Source of the DNA: Varunaivibrio sulfuroxidans
GTDB taxonomy: Bacteria; Pseudomonadota; Alphaproteobacteria; Rhodospirillales; Magnetovibrionaceae
DNA: 64,000 nucleotides
Direction of reading: 5' to 3'
Assembly (NCBI RefSeq): GCF_029318635.1
Contig: NZ_CP119676.1
Location: 2,617,001 to 2,681,000, forward strand
Part shown: piece after piece, positions 1-8,203 of the stretch
Layout of the letters: every line of letters starts with the position of its first letter
Numbering within the stretch: position 1 is the first letter of the stretch
Notes under the pieces: generated by a model
Told to the model about the DNA's origin: nothing
Database searches by the model: none
What the model saw: only the letters and a program-made list of their open reading frames with translations
Program-made: the position numbers and the translations under genes

Positions 1-330
1 GCCTGAGCTTTTAGGGCGTTTTGGGGGCGTGCGCACGTCCGCGGCGTCCTTTTGTGTCTCCTGATATTTATTTTCCGATATGTTTCTGGATGCGGGTTCC
101 GAACCGTAAGGGGGCGCGGTTTCGCTTCGCCGTGCGTTTTTTTCGCCTTTCATGCTAACGTCGCGTCGTATGACGTCGTGCAGGCTTTGTATTGAACTTT
201 ACCTGTGGGGCCGATATGTATCGCGTCATCGGTTCGATGTGGGGAACGTATCGCGGCGCAAATGGCGCAATGCCCCCATGCCCCCATGACATCGATTCGC
301 AGGTGTTGAACGGCGCGAAAAGGTCCCGCC
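1..330. other. Leader region without a recognisable gene
   Basis: No convincing coding region is visible here on either strand. Open frames crossing it are antisense shadows of fdhD. The segment is presumed to hold the promoter of the fdhD operon and possibly the end of an upstream transcription unit lying outside the window. Confidence 0.6.
192..220 (+). promoter_or_regulatory. Possible sigma-70 promoter for fdhD
   Basis: TTGAAC (192-197) and TATGTA (215-220) are separated by 17 bases, close to consensus -35/-10 elements, and lie about 110 bases upstream of the fdhD start. Found by eye only, so chance occurrence is possible. Confidence 0.35.
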
Positions 331-1209
331 ATGCAAGAACAATTTATCATTCGTCCAAATCCCGATGATCCGCGCTTGACGCGCCGGGTTGACGGCATCG
401 ACCATGCCGGCCGGCCGATAACGACGTCCGTGACCGTCGAGCGTCCCCTGACTCTGTTTCTTAATGGGCGGGAAATTGTCACCATGATGACGATCGGCGA
501 TTATCCGGAATATTTGGCCCTGGGATACCTGCTTAATCAAAATATGATCCGCGATGGCGAGCGCGTACGGGCGGTAGAATATGATCCCGATATCGACACC
601 GTCGTCGTGCGCACCGATGGGGAAACCAGTTTTGAAGAGAAGCTGAAGAAAAAAACCCTGACATCGGGATGCGCCCAGGGGACGGTGTTTGGCGATATGA
701 TGGAAAAATTTGAAACCGTCACTCTGCCCGAAGGCCATGTCGTCAAAACCTCGTGGCTGTCGGCCCTGGTGAAGAAAATCAATACGGCCCCCAGCCTGTA
801 TTTGCAGGCCGGAGCCATTCACGGTTGCGCCCTGTGTCAGGAAGATCGGCCCCTTTTGTACATGGAAGACGTCGGGCGGCATAATGCGGTCGATAAGATC
901 GCCGGCTACATGTTTCGTCACGGCGTCGATGGCGGGGATAAGATTTTTTACACCACCGGGCGGCTGACCAGCGAAATGGTCATTAAGACCGTGCAAATGG
1001 GCATTCCCATCTTGGTGTCCCGATCGGGTTTCACCGCCTGGGGGGTCGATCTCGCCCGGCAGGTCGGATTGACCCTGTTGGGGCGGGCGCGGGGGCGGCG
1101 CTTCGTCGCCCTGTCGGGACAGCAGAGGATTATTTTTGACGATGTTCCCAGCGAAGACACCGCCGCGTCAACGCACGATGCGCGCGCGGGACGGCGCGAT
1201 GAACGATGA
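331..1209 (+). CDS. fdhD: FdhD, formate dehydrogenase accessory sulfurtransferase
   Basis: 292 aa, near the usual FdhD length. FdhD passes sulfur from a cysteine desulfurase to the bis-MGD cofactor so that formate dehydrogenase becomes active. Visible landmarks are the SGCAQGT loop (Cys114), the family-typical segment DVGRHNAVDK, and an extra CALC pair at residues 166-169 just before it. The gene heads the formate dehydrogenase island and its stop overlaps the mobA start (ATGA), so the two are translationally coupled. Family assignment is firm; which cysteines carry the persulfide in this variant is not decided by the sequence alone. Confidence 0.95.
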   Translation: MQEQFIIRPNPDDPRLTRRVDGIDHAGRPITTSVTVERPLTLFLNGREIVTMMTIGDYPEYLALGYLLNQNMIRDGERVRAVEYDPDIDTVVVRTDGETSFEEKLKKKTLTSGCAQGTVFGDMMEKFETVTLPEGHVVKTSWLSALVKKINTAPSLYLQAGAIHGCALCQEDRPLLYMEDVGRHNAVDKIAGYMFRHGVDGGDKIFYTTGRLTSEMVIKTVQMGIPILVSRSGFTAWGVDLARQVGLTLLGRARGRRFVALSGQQRIIFDDVPSEDTAASTHDARAGRRDER

Positions 1210-1850
1210 GCGAAAGCCAACCTATTGATAAACAAAGGATCGCCCGGCAAAATATCTTGGGTGTTTTGTTGGCGGGCGGCCTCGCCCGGCGTATGGGGGG
1301 CGGCGATAAATGTCTGCGCACGGTCGGCGGCAAAACGATGTTGACGCACGCCATCAATCGGGCGGGGCCGCAGGTCGGCTCCCTGATCATCAATGCCGCG
1401 GGCGACCCCGAACGTTTCGCGTCATATGGTTTTCCCGTTGTTCCCGATGCGATTGAAGGTTTCGCCGGACCGTTGGCGGGGATATTGACGGCGATGGAAT
1501 GGGCCCATACCCATGCCCCAGAGGTGGCCTGGGTCGCCAGTTTCGCCACCGATGCGCCGTTTTTTCCGGAAGATTTGACGTCTCGTTTGGCGCAGGCGAT
1601 CGAATGCGACGGGGCCGAGATGGCCTGTGCGCAAACGGGCGCACGCACGCACCCCGTTTTCGCGTTGTGGCCGGTCGCGCTGGCCGCCGCGCTTCGCCGG
1701 GCGATGGAGGATGAGAAGATGCGTAAAATCGACCTCTGGACCGCACGCTATAAAATTGCACATGTTGTTTGGACCAGCGATCCCGTCGATCCTTTTTTCA
1801 ACATCAATACGGTGGACGATCTTCATGTAGCGGAGGAGTTTTCCTTATGA
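1206..1850 (+). CDS. mobA: MobA, molybdenum cofactor guanylyltransferase
   Basis: 214 aa cytoplasmic enzyme that joins GMP from GTP to Mo-molybdopterin to make the MGD form used by formate dehydrogenase. The N-terminal nucleotide-binding motif VLLAGGLARRMGGGDK is intact, followed by the GPLAGI segment and the TDAPFF motif typical of MobA-type nucleotidyltransferases. It overlaps fdhD upstream and the DUF3305 gene downstream, both by ATGA junctions, placing cofactor modification and maturation in one operon. The MocA relative is less likely given the context. Confidence 0.93.
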   Translation: MSESQPIDKQRIARQNILGVLLAGGLARRMGGGDKCLRTVGGKTMLTHAINRAGPQVGSLIINAAGDPERFASYGFPVVPDAIEGFAGPLAGILTAMEWAHTHAPEVAWVASFATDAPFFPEDLTSRLAQAIECDGAEMACAQTGARTHPVFALWPVALAAALRRAMEDEKMRKIDLWTARYKIAHVVWTSDPVDPFFNINTVDDLHVAEEFSL

Positions 1851-2407
1851 CGGACAAGGACGACGCGCAGCAACCCATCCCCGCGACAATGGATGTCGGG
1901 ATCGTTTTGGAACGGCGTCGTGTGGACAACCCCTGGGTCGATTACAGATGGACGGCGAACGGCGTTCTCGTGGGGCGGGGCGCACGGGCGGGGGGAAACG
2001 CAGAGGCCGATTGGCGCGTTCTACGCCAAGACGACGATCGAACCCATTTTATCGCCGGGACGTTGACCCTCGAATTGTTTCGCCGCGAGACCGAAGGTTA
2101 CAAGCTCAACCTCAGCCAACCCGTGCCGCAGGTCTTCATCGTTTTGCGTCCCGAGGAAGAGGGCGCGCATCCGCACGAGGTTACGCCTTTTCATGTCACC
2201 GTTTGTCCCTACGAGGCGGAGTCTTATGACGAGAGTGGTGATGAATGGGTCGAGGGCGTGGTGATGCCTCCGGCGATTCGCACCTGGGTGCAGGCCTACG
2301 TCGAGCGCTATCATGTCGATGTTCCGTTTAAAAAGCGCCAACGCAAACCCTATGACCCGCGTAAATCGGGGCCCCATTATGGCGGAGGATCCGATGGCCG
2401 AGGGTAA
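1847..2407 (+). CDS. DUF3305-type protein of the formate dehydrogenase island
   Basis: 186 aa, predicted cytoplasmic, with no signal peptide or membrane segment. The opening VGIVLERRRVDNPWVDYRW and the phrase PQVFIVLRPEE resemble the DUF3305 family, which in Proteobacteria sits next to DUF3306 and formate dehydrogenase genes. Biochemical function is unknown; a role in assembling or targeting the enzyme is inferred from linkage only. I start at 1847 rather than 1769 because this ATG overlaps the mobA stop and follows a GGAGGAG ribosome site. Confidence 0.8.
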   Translation: MTDKDDAQQPIPATMDVGIVLERRRVDNPWVDYRWTANGVLVGRGARAGGNAEADWRVLRQDDDRTHFIAGTLTLELFRRETEGYKLNLSQPVPQVFIVLRPEEEGAHPHEVTPFHVTVCPYEAESYDESGDEWVEGVVMPPAIRTWVQAYVERYHVDVPFKKRQRKPYDPRKSGPHYGGGSDGRG

Positions 2408-3047
2408 ATCGTTCTTGAGGCGGTGGTCGGCGCAAAAAATAATCGGCGATGCGTCCGATGGGGGCGGTCCGTCGCCCGTTTTAAACGAACCCAAGGATTC
2501 CACCTATGAGGATGGCGTCGGCTCCGAAATGTCCGCCGCCCCGCTTTCCAAGGCGGTCGATGGGGAGGGTGATGGTGTTCTGGGCGATGGATGTTCGGCG
2601 CAAACTCCGGAAGAAATCGCCGCCGCGTTGCCCGATATCGATACCCTGGACCGGGACTCGGACTATACGCCTTTCCTCGGCGAAGGGGTGCCGCGGGACT
2701 TGGCGCAAAAGGCATTGCGAAAATTGTGGCGCAGCGACCCGGCGTTATCGAATTTGGATGGCCTCAACGATTATGACGATGATTATTCGGCGCTCGGCAT
2801 CGTCGAGCAAATCGTCGAAACGGTGTTCGAGGCGGTAAAGCCCACTTTCGAGGAACAGGACGACCCGGGAGAAGACGCCCGCGCGTATCCCGGCTCTCCC
2901 GTGTCCTCTCCCGAATCGTCGTCCCATGCCGCCGCCGCTCAGGTCGGTCCGAACGAACCGGTGACGGCGAAAGTGGGCGACGTCGATGCGTCACGCGCCC
3001 AGAGGGACGGGAAAGAGGGCGGCGTTGGAGATCGTGATCGGGAATAG
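2394..3047 (+). CDS. DUF3306-type protein of the formate dehydrogenase island
   Basis: 217 aa acidic protein with low-complexity stretches. The N-terminal FLRRWSAQK motif and the central block around LPDIDTLDRDSDYTPFL and LAQKALRKLWRSDP are characteristic of DUF3306, the usual partner of DUF3305. The C-terminal 80 residues are rich in Ser, Pro, Asp and Ala and are probably disordered. The start at 2394 follows GGCGGAGG by five bases and overlaps the preceding gene by 14 bases. Function is unknown; linkage suggests a formate dehydrogenase accessory role. Confidence 0.75.
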   Translation: MAEGKSFLRRWSAQKIIGDASDGGGPSPVLNEPKDSTYEDGVGSEMSAAPLSKAVDGEGDGVLGDGCSAQTPEEIAAALPDIDTLDRDSDYTPFLGEGVPRDLAQKALRKLWRSDPALSNLDGLNDYDDDYSALGIVEQIVETVFEAVKPTFEEQDDPGEDARAYPGSPVSSPESSSHAAAAQVGPNEPVTAKVGDVDASRAQRDGKEGGVGDRDRE

Positions 3048-3197
3048 CTCCCCGACCGCGACCGTAGAGCTCCGGGCCGTATAACGCCGGGCCAATAAGA
3101 ACCTTTCAAACGACCGATAAGAACCTTTCCAAACGGGAAGGAGGATGTCGTTATGTCTTTTTTAACATAATGCGCTCGCCGGAGGGAGTTGATAGAA
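3048..3197 (+). promoter_or_regulatory. Regulatory leader ahead of torD and the fdh structural genes
   Basis: Two copies of ATAAGAACCTTTC lie at 3095-3107 and 3117-3129, a 22-bp period. They are followed by a strong AAGGAGG at about 3138 that leads only into very short frames of five to six codons, then by the inverted repeat TTATGT (3151-3156) / ACATAA (3165-3170). The arrangement looks like an activator site plus leader, but no factor can be named. Confidence 0.4.
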
Positions 3198-3374
3198 GTG
3201 AGGACGGTCGCGTTTTATAAAATGGCCTTCGACATCAAGGCGTGTGGGGACGGAACCCGAGGCGTCGGGTCGCCGTTTTGGCGGATATTTATGGGCGTAA
3301 GCGACACGATCGCGCATCGAAAAGAGAGCTTCGTCATGCAGGTGCGTATAAAAAACGGCAATAAGAAACGATAG
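3198..3374 (+). CDS. Possible small protein, function unknown
   Basis: 58 aa if translation starts at the GTG at 3198, which lies nine bases after GGAGGGAG; a TTG at 3189 is in frame but touches the ribosome site. The frame stops nine bases before the torD start, as expected for an operon member. The product is basic with the segment FWRIFMGVSDTIAHRKES and has no membrane helix or known motif that I recognise. It could be a genuine short gene of the formate dehydrogenase island or a chance frame in a leader. Nothing supports a specific role. Confidence 0.4.
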   Translation: MRTVAFYKMAFDIKACGDGTRGVGSPFWRIFMGVSDTIAHRKESFVMQVRIKNGNKKR

Positions 3375-3383
3375 GGGTCGAAT

Positions 3384-3998
3384 ATGCGTAAAAAACAAAA
3401 CGAGCAGACCTCTTCGCCCCGAGATGAAAGCGATTTTTTGCGTGCGCGGTTTTATGCGCTGCTGTCCCGCCTTTTGGGCTGCCCGCCCGATTCCGACACC
3501 CTGGATTTATTGCGCGCCCTGGATGGCGACGAAACCCCCATGGGGTGCGCTTTGAGCGCCCTGCGCGAGGCCGCTCGGGTAAGCTCGGTGGATGATGCGC
3601 GAGATGAGTATACCCGCCTTTTTTACGGCGTTGGCGCGGGCGGCGAACTGTTGCCTTACGCATCGCATTATTTGAGCGGCCTGCTTTATGACCGCCCGCT
3701 TGCCGATTTGCGCGCCGAGATGGCCCGCCTTCGTCTTCGTCAAGACGAGGACGTTCATGAACCGGAAGATCATATCGCCACGGTTTTGGAAATTATGCAC
3801 ACGCTGATCTTGGATGGGGACGCTTCGCATGGGCGCCAACGCCAAGAGGATTTTTTCGCCGCCCATGTTTTACCCTGGGCGCCTAATTTTTTCGCCGAGT
3901 TGGAGGCCGCGCAAAATGCGGCGCTTTACGTCCCGCTGGGCAGCGTCGGTCGGTTGCTTATGCAAATAGAACGACAGGCATTCGAAATGGCCGCCTGA
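3384..3998 (+). CDS. TorD-family chaperone for formate dehydrogenase
   Basis: 204 aa, all-helical protein of TorD/DmsD type. These chaperones bind the Tat signal or the apo-catalytic subunit of molybdoenzymes and hold back export until the cofactor is loaded. Recognisable features are the N-terminal RARFYALLSRLLGCPPDS segment, the central DEYTRLFYGVG motif and the conserved EPEDHIATVLEIMH stretch. It sits directly upstream of the Tat-signal protein and the catalytic subunit. FdhE would be the alternative accessory protein but lacks these motifs. Confidence 0.88.
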   Translation: MRKKQNEQTSSPRDESDFLRARFYALLSRLLGCPPDSDTLDLLRALDGDETPMGCALSALREAARVSSVDDARDEYTRLFYGVGAGGELLPYASHYLSGLLYDRPLADLRAEMARLRLRQDEDVHEPEDHIATVLEIMHTLILDGDASHGRQRQEDFFAAHVLPWAPNFFAELEAAQNAALYVPLGSVGRLLMQIERQAFEMAA

Positions 3999-4062
3999 TG
4001 TTCACGGCGCGTCGAACGATATATGGGCGAACGCGGGTTCGCCCTAGGAGGGAGTGAATTTT

Positions 4063-4281
4063 ATGTCCGATAGTCAAAAAAACGTCGCGCCGGAGTTGCG
4101 CGCCAGGCGCGCCTTTCTTAAAGGGGCCTTGCTGTCAACCGGCGGGGTTGCCGCGCTGGCGGTGGGCGGCGCAGGGTCGGCGTCCGCGGCGGTTCAAGCC
4201 GCGCGGGTCGAAACGCCTCGTGACGCGGGTTATCGCGAAACCGATCACGTTCGGGCGTATTACGCCGCGGCGCGGTTCTGA
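4063..4281 (+). CDS. Small Tat-signal protein of formate dehydrogenase clusters
   Basis: 72 aa. Residues 14-38 form a twin-arginine-type signal (RARRAFLKGALLSTGG, then a hydrophobic run ending in SASAA). The short remainder ends in DHVRAYYAAARF. Small proteins of this architecture are known next to FdhA in many Proteobacteria as formate dehydrogenase region Tat targets; their function is unsettled. I chose the ATG at 4063, eight to nine bases after AGGAGGG, over the GTG at 4054 that overlaps the ribosome site. It is 18 bases upstream of the catalytic subunit gene. Confidence 0.82.
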   Translation: MSDSQKNVAPELRARRAFLKGALLSTGGVAALAVGGAGSASAAVQAARVETPRDAGYRETDHVRAYYAAARF

Positions 4282-4299
4282 TAGGCAGGAGAGAACAAC

Positions 4300-7173
4300 A
4301 TGTTGACGAAAAGAAAAAGCGCATCGGCAAAGAGCGCCCGCTTGAGCGCGGCGCTGTCCGGCGCCACCGGCGGGACCATCGACCGGCGCTCCTTCCTGCG
4401 CAATTCCGGCCTCGCCGCCGGAGGGATCGCGTTGGCTTCGGCCAGCACCCTGGGGCATGTTAAACCGGCCGCCGCGGCGACGGATCAGGCGAAAAAGGCG
4501 GTCAAGCGGGTCAGTTCCGTGTGCACCCACTGTTCGGTCGGCTGCGGCGTCATCGGCGAGGTCGAGAACGGCGTATGGACCCGCCAAGACCCCGATTTCG
4601 ACAGCCCGTTCAATCTTGGATCGCACTGCGCCAAGGGCGCCAGCGTGCGTGAACACGCGCACAGTGAACGCCGCCTTAAGTATCCGATGAAGCTTGAGGG
4701 CGGAAAGTGGACGCGGATTTCCTGGGATCAGGCGATCGACGAGGTCGGCGACAAAATTCTCGATATCCGTAAGACCTCCGGGCCCGATTCGGTGTACTGG
4801 CTGGGGTCGGCGAAGTTCAATAACGAACAGTCTTATCTGTTCCGCAAATTTTACGCCATGTGGGGGTCGAACAACGGCGATCATCAGGCGCGAATTTGCC
4901 ATTCCACCACGGTTGCCGGTGTCGCCAACACCTGGGGCTACGGTGCGATGACCAACTCGTTCAACGACATCCACAATTCGCGGGCGATCTTCCTGATCGG
5001 CTCGAACCCGGCGGAAGCCCACCCGGTGTCGTTGCAACACATCTTGAAGGCGAAGGAGCAAAACAACGCGGTGCTGATCGTCTGCGATCCGCGTTTCACG
5101 CGCACCGCCGCCCACGCCGATGAATTCATGCGTTTTCGTCCCGGCACCGACGTCGCCCTGATTTGGGGCATCTTGTGGCATGTCTTCGACAATGAATGGG
5201 AAGACAAGGAATTCATCCGTCAGCGTGTCTGGGGGTTGGATCAGGTCAAGGCCGAGATTTCCAAGTGGACCCCGGATGAAGTCGAACGGGTGACCGGCGT
5301 CCCCGGGACGCAGGTCAAGCGTGTCGCGCGCTTGATGGCCAGCAACCGGCCGGGCACCTTCGTGTGGTGCATGGGCGGCACCCAGCATCACACCGGCAAC
5401 AACAATACCCGGGCCTATTGCACCATGCAATTGGTGCTCGGAAACATGGGCACCCAGGGCGGCGGAGCCAATATCTTCCGCGGTCACGACAACGTGCAGG
5501 GTGCGACGGACATGTGCATCCTGTCGCATTCGCTGCCCGGGTATTACGGCCTATCCACCGGCGCCTGGAAGCATTGGGCGCGGGTATGGGATGTCGATTA
5601 CGACTGGCTGAAGGGGCGCTTCGCCTCGCAAAAATTGATGGAATCCAAAGGTATTCCGGTTTCGCGCTGGATCGACGGCGTGCTTGAGAAAAAGGAAAAC
5701 ATCGATCAGCCCGACAATGTCCGCGCCATGGTGTTGTGGGGGCACGCGGTCAACTCGCAGACCCGATTGCCGGAAATGAAAACGGCGATGGAAAAACTCG
5801 ATCTGATGGTGGTCATCGATCCGGTGCCGACGTTCGCCTCGGTCATCCCCGACCGTCAGGACGGCGTTTACGTGCTGCCGGCGTGCACGCAATTCGAAAC
5901 TTATGGTTCGGTCACCGCGTCCAATCGTTCGATCCAGTGGCGCGACAAGGTGGTCGATCCGGTTTTCGAATCCCAACCCGATCACACCACCATGTACCGT
6001 TTCGCCAAGAAATTCGGCATCGAAAAAGAGATGTTCAAGAATATCAAGGTCAATGGCGATGAACCGTTGATCGAGGACATCACGCGTGAATTCAATCGTG
6101 GAATGTGGACCATCGGGTACACGGGGCAGTCGCCCGAACGCCTGAAAAAGCACGCGCTCAACAAGATTACCTTCGACCGCACCACGCTGCAGGCGCGCGG
6201 CGGTCCGTGCGATGGCGAGTATTACGGCTTGCCCTGGCCGTGCTGGGGAACCGCCGAGATGGGCCATCCCGGAACGCCGGTTTTGTACGATACCTCCAAG
6301 TCGGTCGCCGAGGGCGGATTGACCTTCCGCGCCCGTTTCGGAGTCGAGCACAACGGCGAGAACCTGCTGGCCGAAGGATCGTATTCGGCGGGCTCGGAAA
6401 TTAAGGACGGCTATCCGGAATTTTCCATGGCGATGCTCAAGAAATTGGGCTGGGACAAGGATCTGACGGCCGAGGAGCGCGCCGCGATCGAGAAAGTCGC
6501 GGGCGACAAGACGAACTGGAAGACCGATCTTTCGGGCGGCATCCAACGCGTCGCCATCAAGCACGGCTGCGCGCCGTTCGGCAACGCCAAGGCGCGCACC
6601 GTGGTGTGGACCTTCCCCGATCCGGTGCCGGTGCACCGCGAACCGCTGTACACGCCGCGCCGCGACTTGGTGAAGGATTATCCGACCTACAAGGACACCC
6701 GGGCCTATCGTCTGCCGACCCTGTACGAATCGATCCAGAAAAACGATTACGCCAAGGACTTCCCGACCATTTTGACCACGGGTCGCTTGGTGGAATACGA
6801 GGGCGGCGGCGAGGAAAGCCGTTCGAATAAGTGGCTGGCCGAATTGCAACAGGAAATGTACTGCGAGATCAACCCGGTGGACGCCAACAACGCGGGTATC
6901 CGCGACAAGGCCGACATGTGGGTGGTCAGCCCCGAGGGCGGCAAGGCCCTGGTCAAGGCGATGGTTACCGAGCGGGTGGCTCAGGGGGTTGTGTTCATGC
7001 CCTTCCACTTCGGCGGGCATTGGCAGGGCAAGGACTTGCGCGCCAAATATCCCGAGGGGGCGGATCCTTACGTTTTGGGCGAGGCGGCCAACATGGTCGG
7101 CACCTACGGCTATGATTCGGTGACCCAAATGCAAGAAACCAAAGCAACCCTGTGCCGCGTCGAAGCCGCGTAA
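4300..7173 (+). CDS. fdhA: Formate dehydrogenase catalytic (alpha) subunit
   Basis: 957 aa molybdo- or tungsto-bis-MGD enzyme oxidising formate to CO2 on the outer side of the membrane. A Tat signal is seen at RRSFLR (residues 29-34). The N-terminal [4Fe-4S] site is Cys75, Cys78, Cys82 and Cys110. The active-site motif ARICHSTTVAG places Cys200 where FdnG of E. coli has selenocysteine, so no UGA recoding is needed. Molybdopterin-binding landmarks such as GSNPAEAHPVS and MGGTQHHTGNNN are present through to the C-terminal dinucleotide-binding domain. It is followed 16 bases later by the Fe-S subunit gene. Confidence 0.96.
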   Translation: MLTKRKSASAKSARLSAALSGATGGTIDRRSFLRNSGLAAGGIALASASTLGHVKPAAAATDQAKKAVKRVSSVCTHCSVGCGVIGEVENGVWTRQDPDFDSPFNLGSHCAKGASVREHAHSERRLKYPMKLEGGKWTRISWDQAIDEVGDKILDIRKTSGPDSVYWLGSAKFNNEQSYLFRKFYAMWGSNNGDHQARICHSTTVAGVANTWGYGAMTNSFNDIHNSRAIFLIGSNPAEAHPVSLQHILKAKEQNNAVLIVCDPRFTRTAAHADEFMRFRPGTDVALIWGILWHVFDNEWEDKEFIRQRVWGLDQVKAEISKWTPDEVERVTGVPGTQVKRVARLMASNRPGTFVWCMGGTQHHTGNNNTRAYCTMQLVLGNMGTQGGGANIFRGHDNVQGATDMCILSHSLPGYYGLSTGAWKHWARVWDVDYDWLKGRFASQKLMESKGIPVSRWIDGVLEKKENIDQPDNVRAMVLWGHAVNSQTRLPEMKTAMEKLDLMVVIDPVPTFASVIPDRQDGVYVLPACTQFETYGSVTASNRSIQWRDKVVDPVFESQPDHTTMYRFAKKFGIEKEMFKNIKVNGDEPLIEDITREFNRGMWTIGYTGQSPERLKKHALNKITFDRTTLQARGGPCDGEYYGLPWPCWGTAEMGHPGTPVLYDTSKSVAEGGLTFRARFGVEHNGENLLAEGSYSAGSEIKDGYPEFSMAMLKKLGWDKDLTAEERAAIEKVAGDKTNWKTDLSGGIQRVAIKHGCAPFGNAKARTVVWTFPDPVPVHREPLYTPRRDLVKDYPTYKDTRAYRLPTLYESIQKNDYAKDFPTILTTGRLVEYEGGGEESRSNKWLAELQQEMYCEINPVDANNAGIRDKADMWVVSPEGGKALVKAMVTERVAQGVVFMPFHFGGHWQGKDLRAKYPEGADPYVLGEAANMVGTYGYDSVTQMQETKATLCRVEAA

Positions 7174-7189
7174 AAGGAGACCCTAGATC

Positions 7190-7795
7190 ATGGCACGTAT
7201 GAAGTTTCTCTGTGACGCGGAACGCTGCATCGAATGCAATAGCTGTGTTGTCGCATGCAAAAATGAAAATGAGGTCCCTTGGGGGATCAACCGCCGCCGG
7301 GTCGTGACCATCAACGACGGTCTTCCCGGAGAGCGTTCGTTGTCGGTGGCCTGTATGCATTGTTCGGATGCGCCGTGTATCGCGGTCTGTCCGGTCGATA
7401 CGATTTATTCCACCGACCAAGGCGTGGTGCTTCATTCCAAGGACCTGTGTATCGGTTGCGGTTATTGCTTTTACGCGTGCCCGTTCGGCGCGCCGCAATA
7501 TCCCCAGTCGGGCGATTATGGTTCGCGCGGCAAAATGGATAAGTGCACCTTCTGCAATGGCGGCCCCGAGAAGGACATGTCCGAGATCGAGTTCAAGAAA
7601 TACGGTCGCAATCGTCTGGCGGAAGGCAAACTGCCGCTATGCGCCGAAATGTGTTCGACCAAGGCTCTCCTGGCCGGAGACGGCAACGAGGTTTCCAATA
7701 TTTATCGCGAACGTGTCGTCGCGCGTGGTTTCGGTTCCGGGGCATGGGGTTGGGGCAAGGCCTATGGAAAGAAAGACCGCGCGGTCGCCAGATAA
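7190..7795 (+). CDS. fdhB: Formate dehydrogenase iron-sulfur (beta) subunit
   Basis: 201 aa electron-transfer subunit carrying electrons from the catalytic subunit to the cytochrome b. Cysteine groups typical of four [4Fe-4S] clusters are visible: CIECNSCVVAC near residues 13-23, CMHCSDAPCIAVCP in the middle, CIGCGYCFYACP, and a later CTFC with CAEMC. It lacks the long C-terminal membrane anchor of E. coli FdnH, as usual for the shorter FDH3-type beta subunit. It is presumably exported bound to the Tat-bearing alpha subunit. Confidence 0.94.
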   Translation: MARMKFLCDAERCIECNSCVVACKNENEVPWGINRRRVVTINDGLPGERSLSVACMHCSDAPCIAVCPVDTIYSTDQGVVLHSKDLCIGCGYCFYACPFGAPQYPQSGDYGSRGKMDKCTFCNGGPEKDMSEIEFKKYGRNRLAEGKLPLCAEMCSTKALLAGDGNEVSNIYRERVVARGFGSGAWGWGKAYGKKDRAVAR

Positions 7796-7860
7796 AACCG
7801 CCACGACGGGGCGGCTTTCACGCCGTCCCGTCGGCAATGCTTTCGCTGAAGGATCCATAC

Positions 7861-8199
7861 ATGCTCATACACACATCGAGAGTGGCGCGCACATCGAAAG
7901 TGGTTGCGGTCGGCGCGATTTTGGTTGCGGTTCTCAGTCTTGGCGCATGCCGGGCCGAGGAACAAGGCCGTGTGCTGACTGACACGCCCGGCGTCTACGC
8001 GGGGCCAATGCCCGACAGGCCGTTGAGTGCGAAACAATTGACCGAACTTCGCGCGCGGACATGGTTTCAGGTTGGCGTGCATGCCCCTTCCCGGGTGCGT
8101 CCATTGCCGTCGCTGGTAGGTGATAACCCGCCTTCCGATCGTACCGACAAACACGTGCAGGAGCTGGATAAACGGTTGCTGTTGCAAGCCGGAGAATAA
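7861..8199 (+). CDS. Small predicted lipoprotein between fdhB and fdhC
   Basis: 112 aa. A signal peptide with hydrophobic core VVAVGAILVAVLSLGAC ends in a lipobox (LGAC), so the mature protein should be lipid-anchored at its Cys. The remaining 80 residues contain no cysteine pair or known cofactor motif. The ATG at 7861 is the only start that gives the signal peptide; the frame remains open far upstream but that part is a shadow of fdhB. It lies five bases before the cytochrome b gene, so a structural or assembly role in the complex is a reasonable guess from context. Confidence 0.75.
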   Translation: MLIHTSRVARTSKVVAVGAILVAVLSLGACRAEEQGRVLTDTPGVYAGPMPDRPLSAKQLTELRARTWFQVGVHAPSRVRPLPSLVGDNPPSDRTDKHVQELDKRLLLQAGE

Positions 8200-8203
8200 A
8201 GCG

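Noticed and set aside
226-996. 256-residue open frame antisense to fdhD
   Set aside because: It lies on the opposite strand of a well-recognised FdhD gene, has no ribosome site and no family resemblance; typical antisense shadow in G+C-rich DNA.
4897-4899. Selenocysteine at the formate dehydrogenase active site
   Set aside because: The codon is TGC (Cys200), not TGA, so no recoding element is required.
4135-7134. Two long minus-strand frames antisense to fdhA
   Set aside because: Their Arg/His/Gly-rich composition and complete overlap with a conserved molybdoenzyme show that they are shadows.
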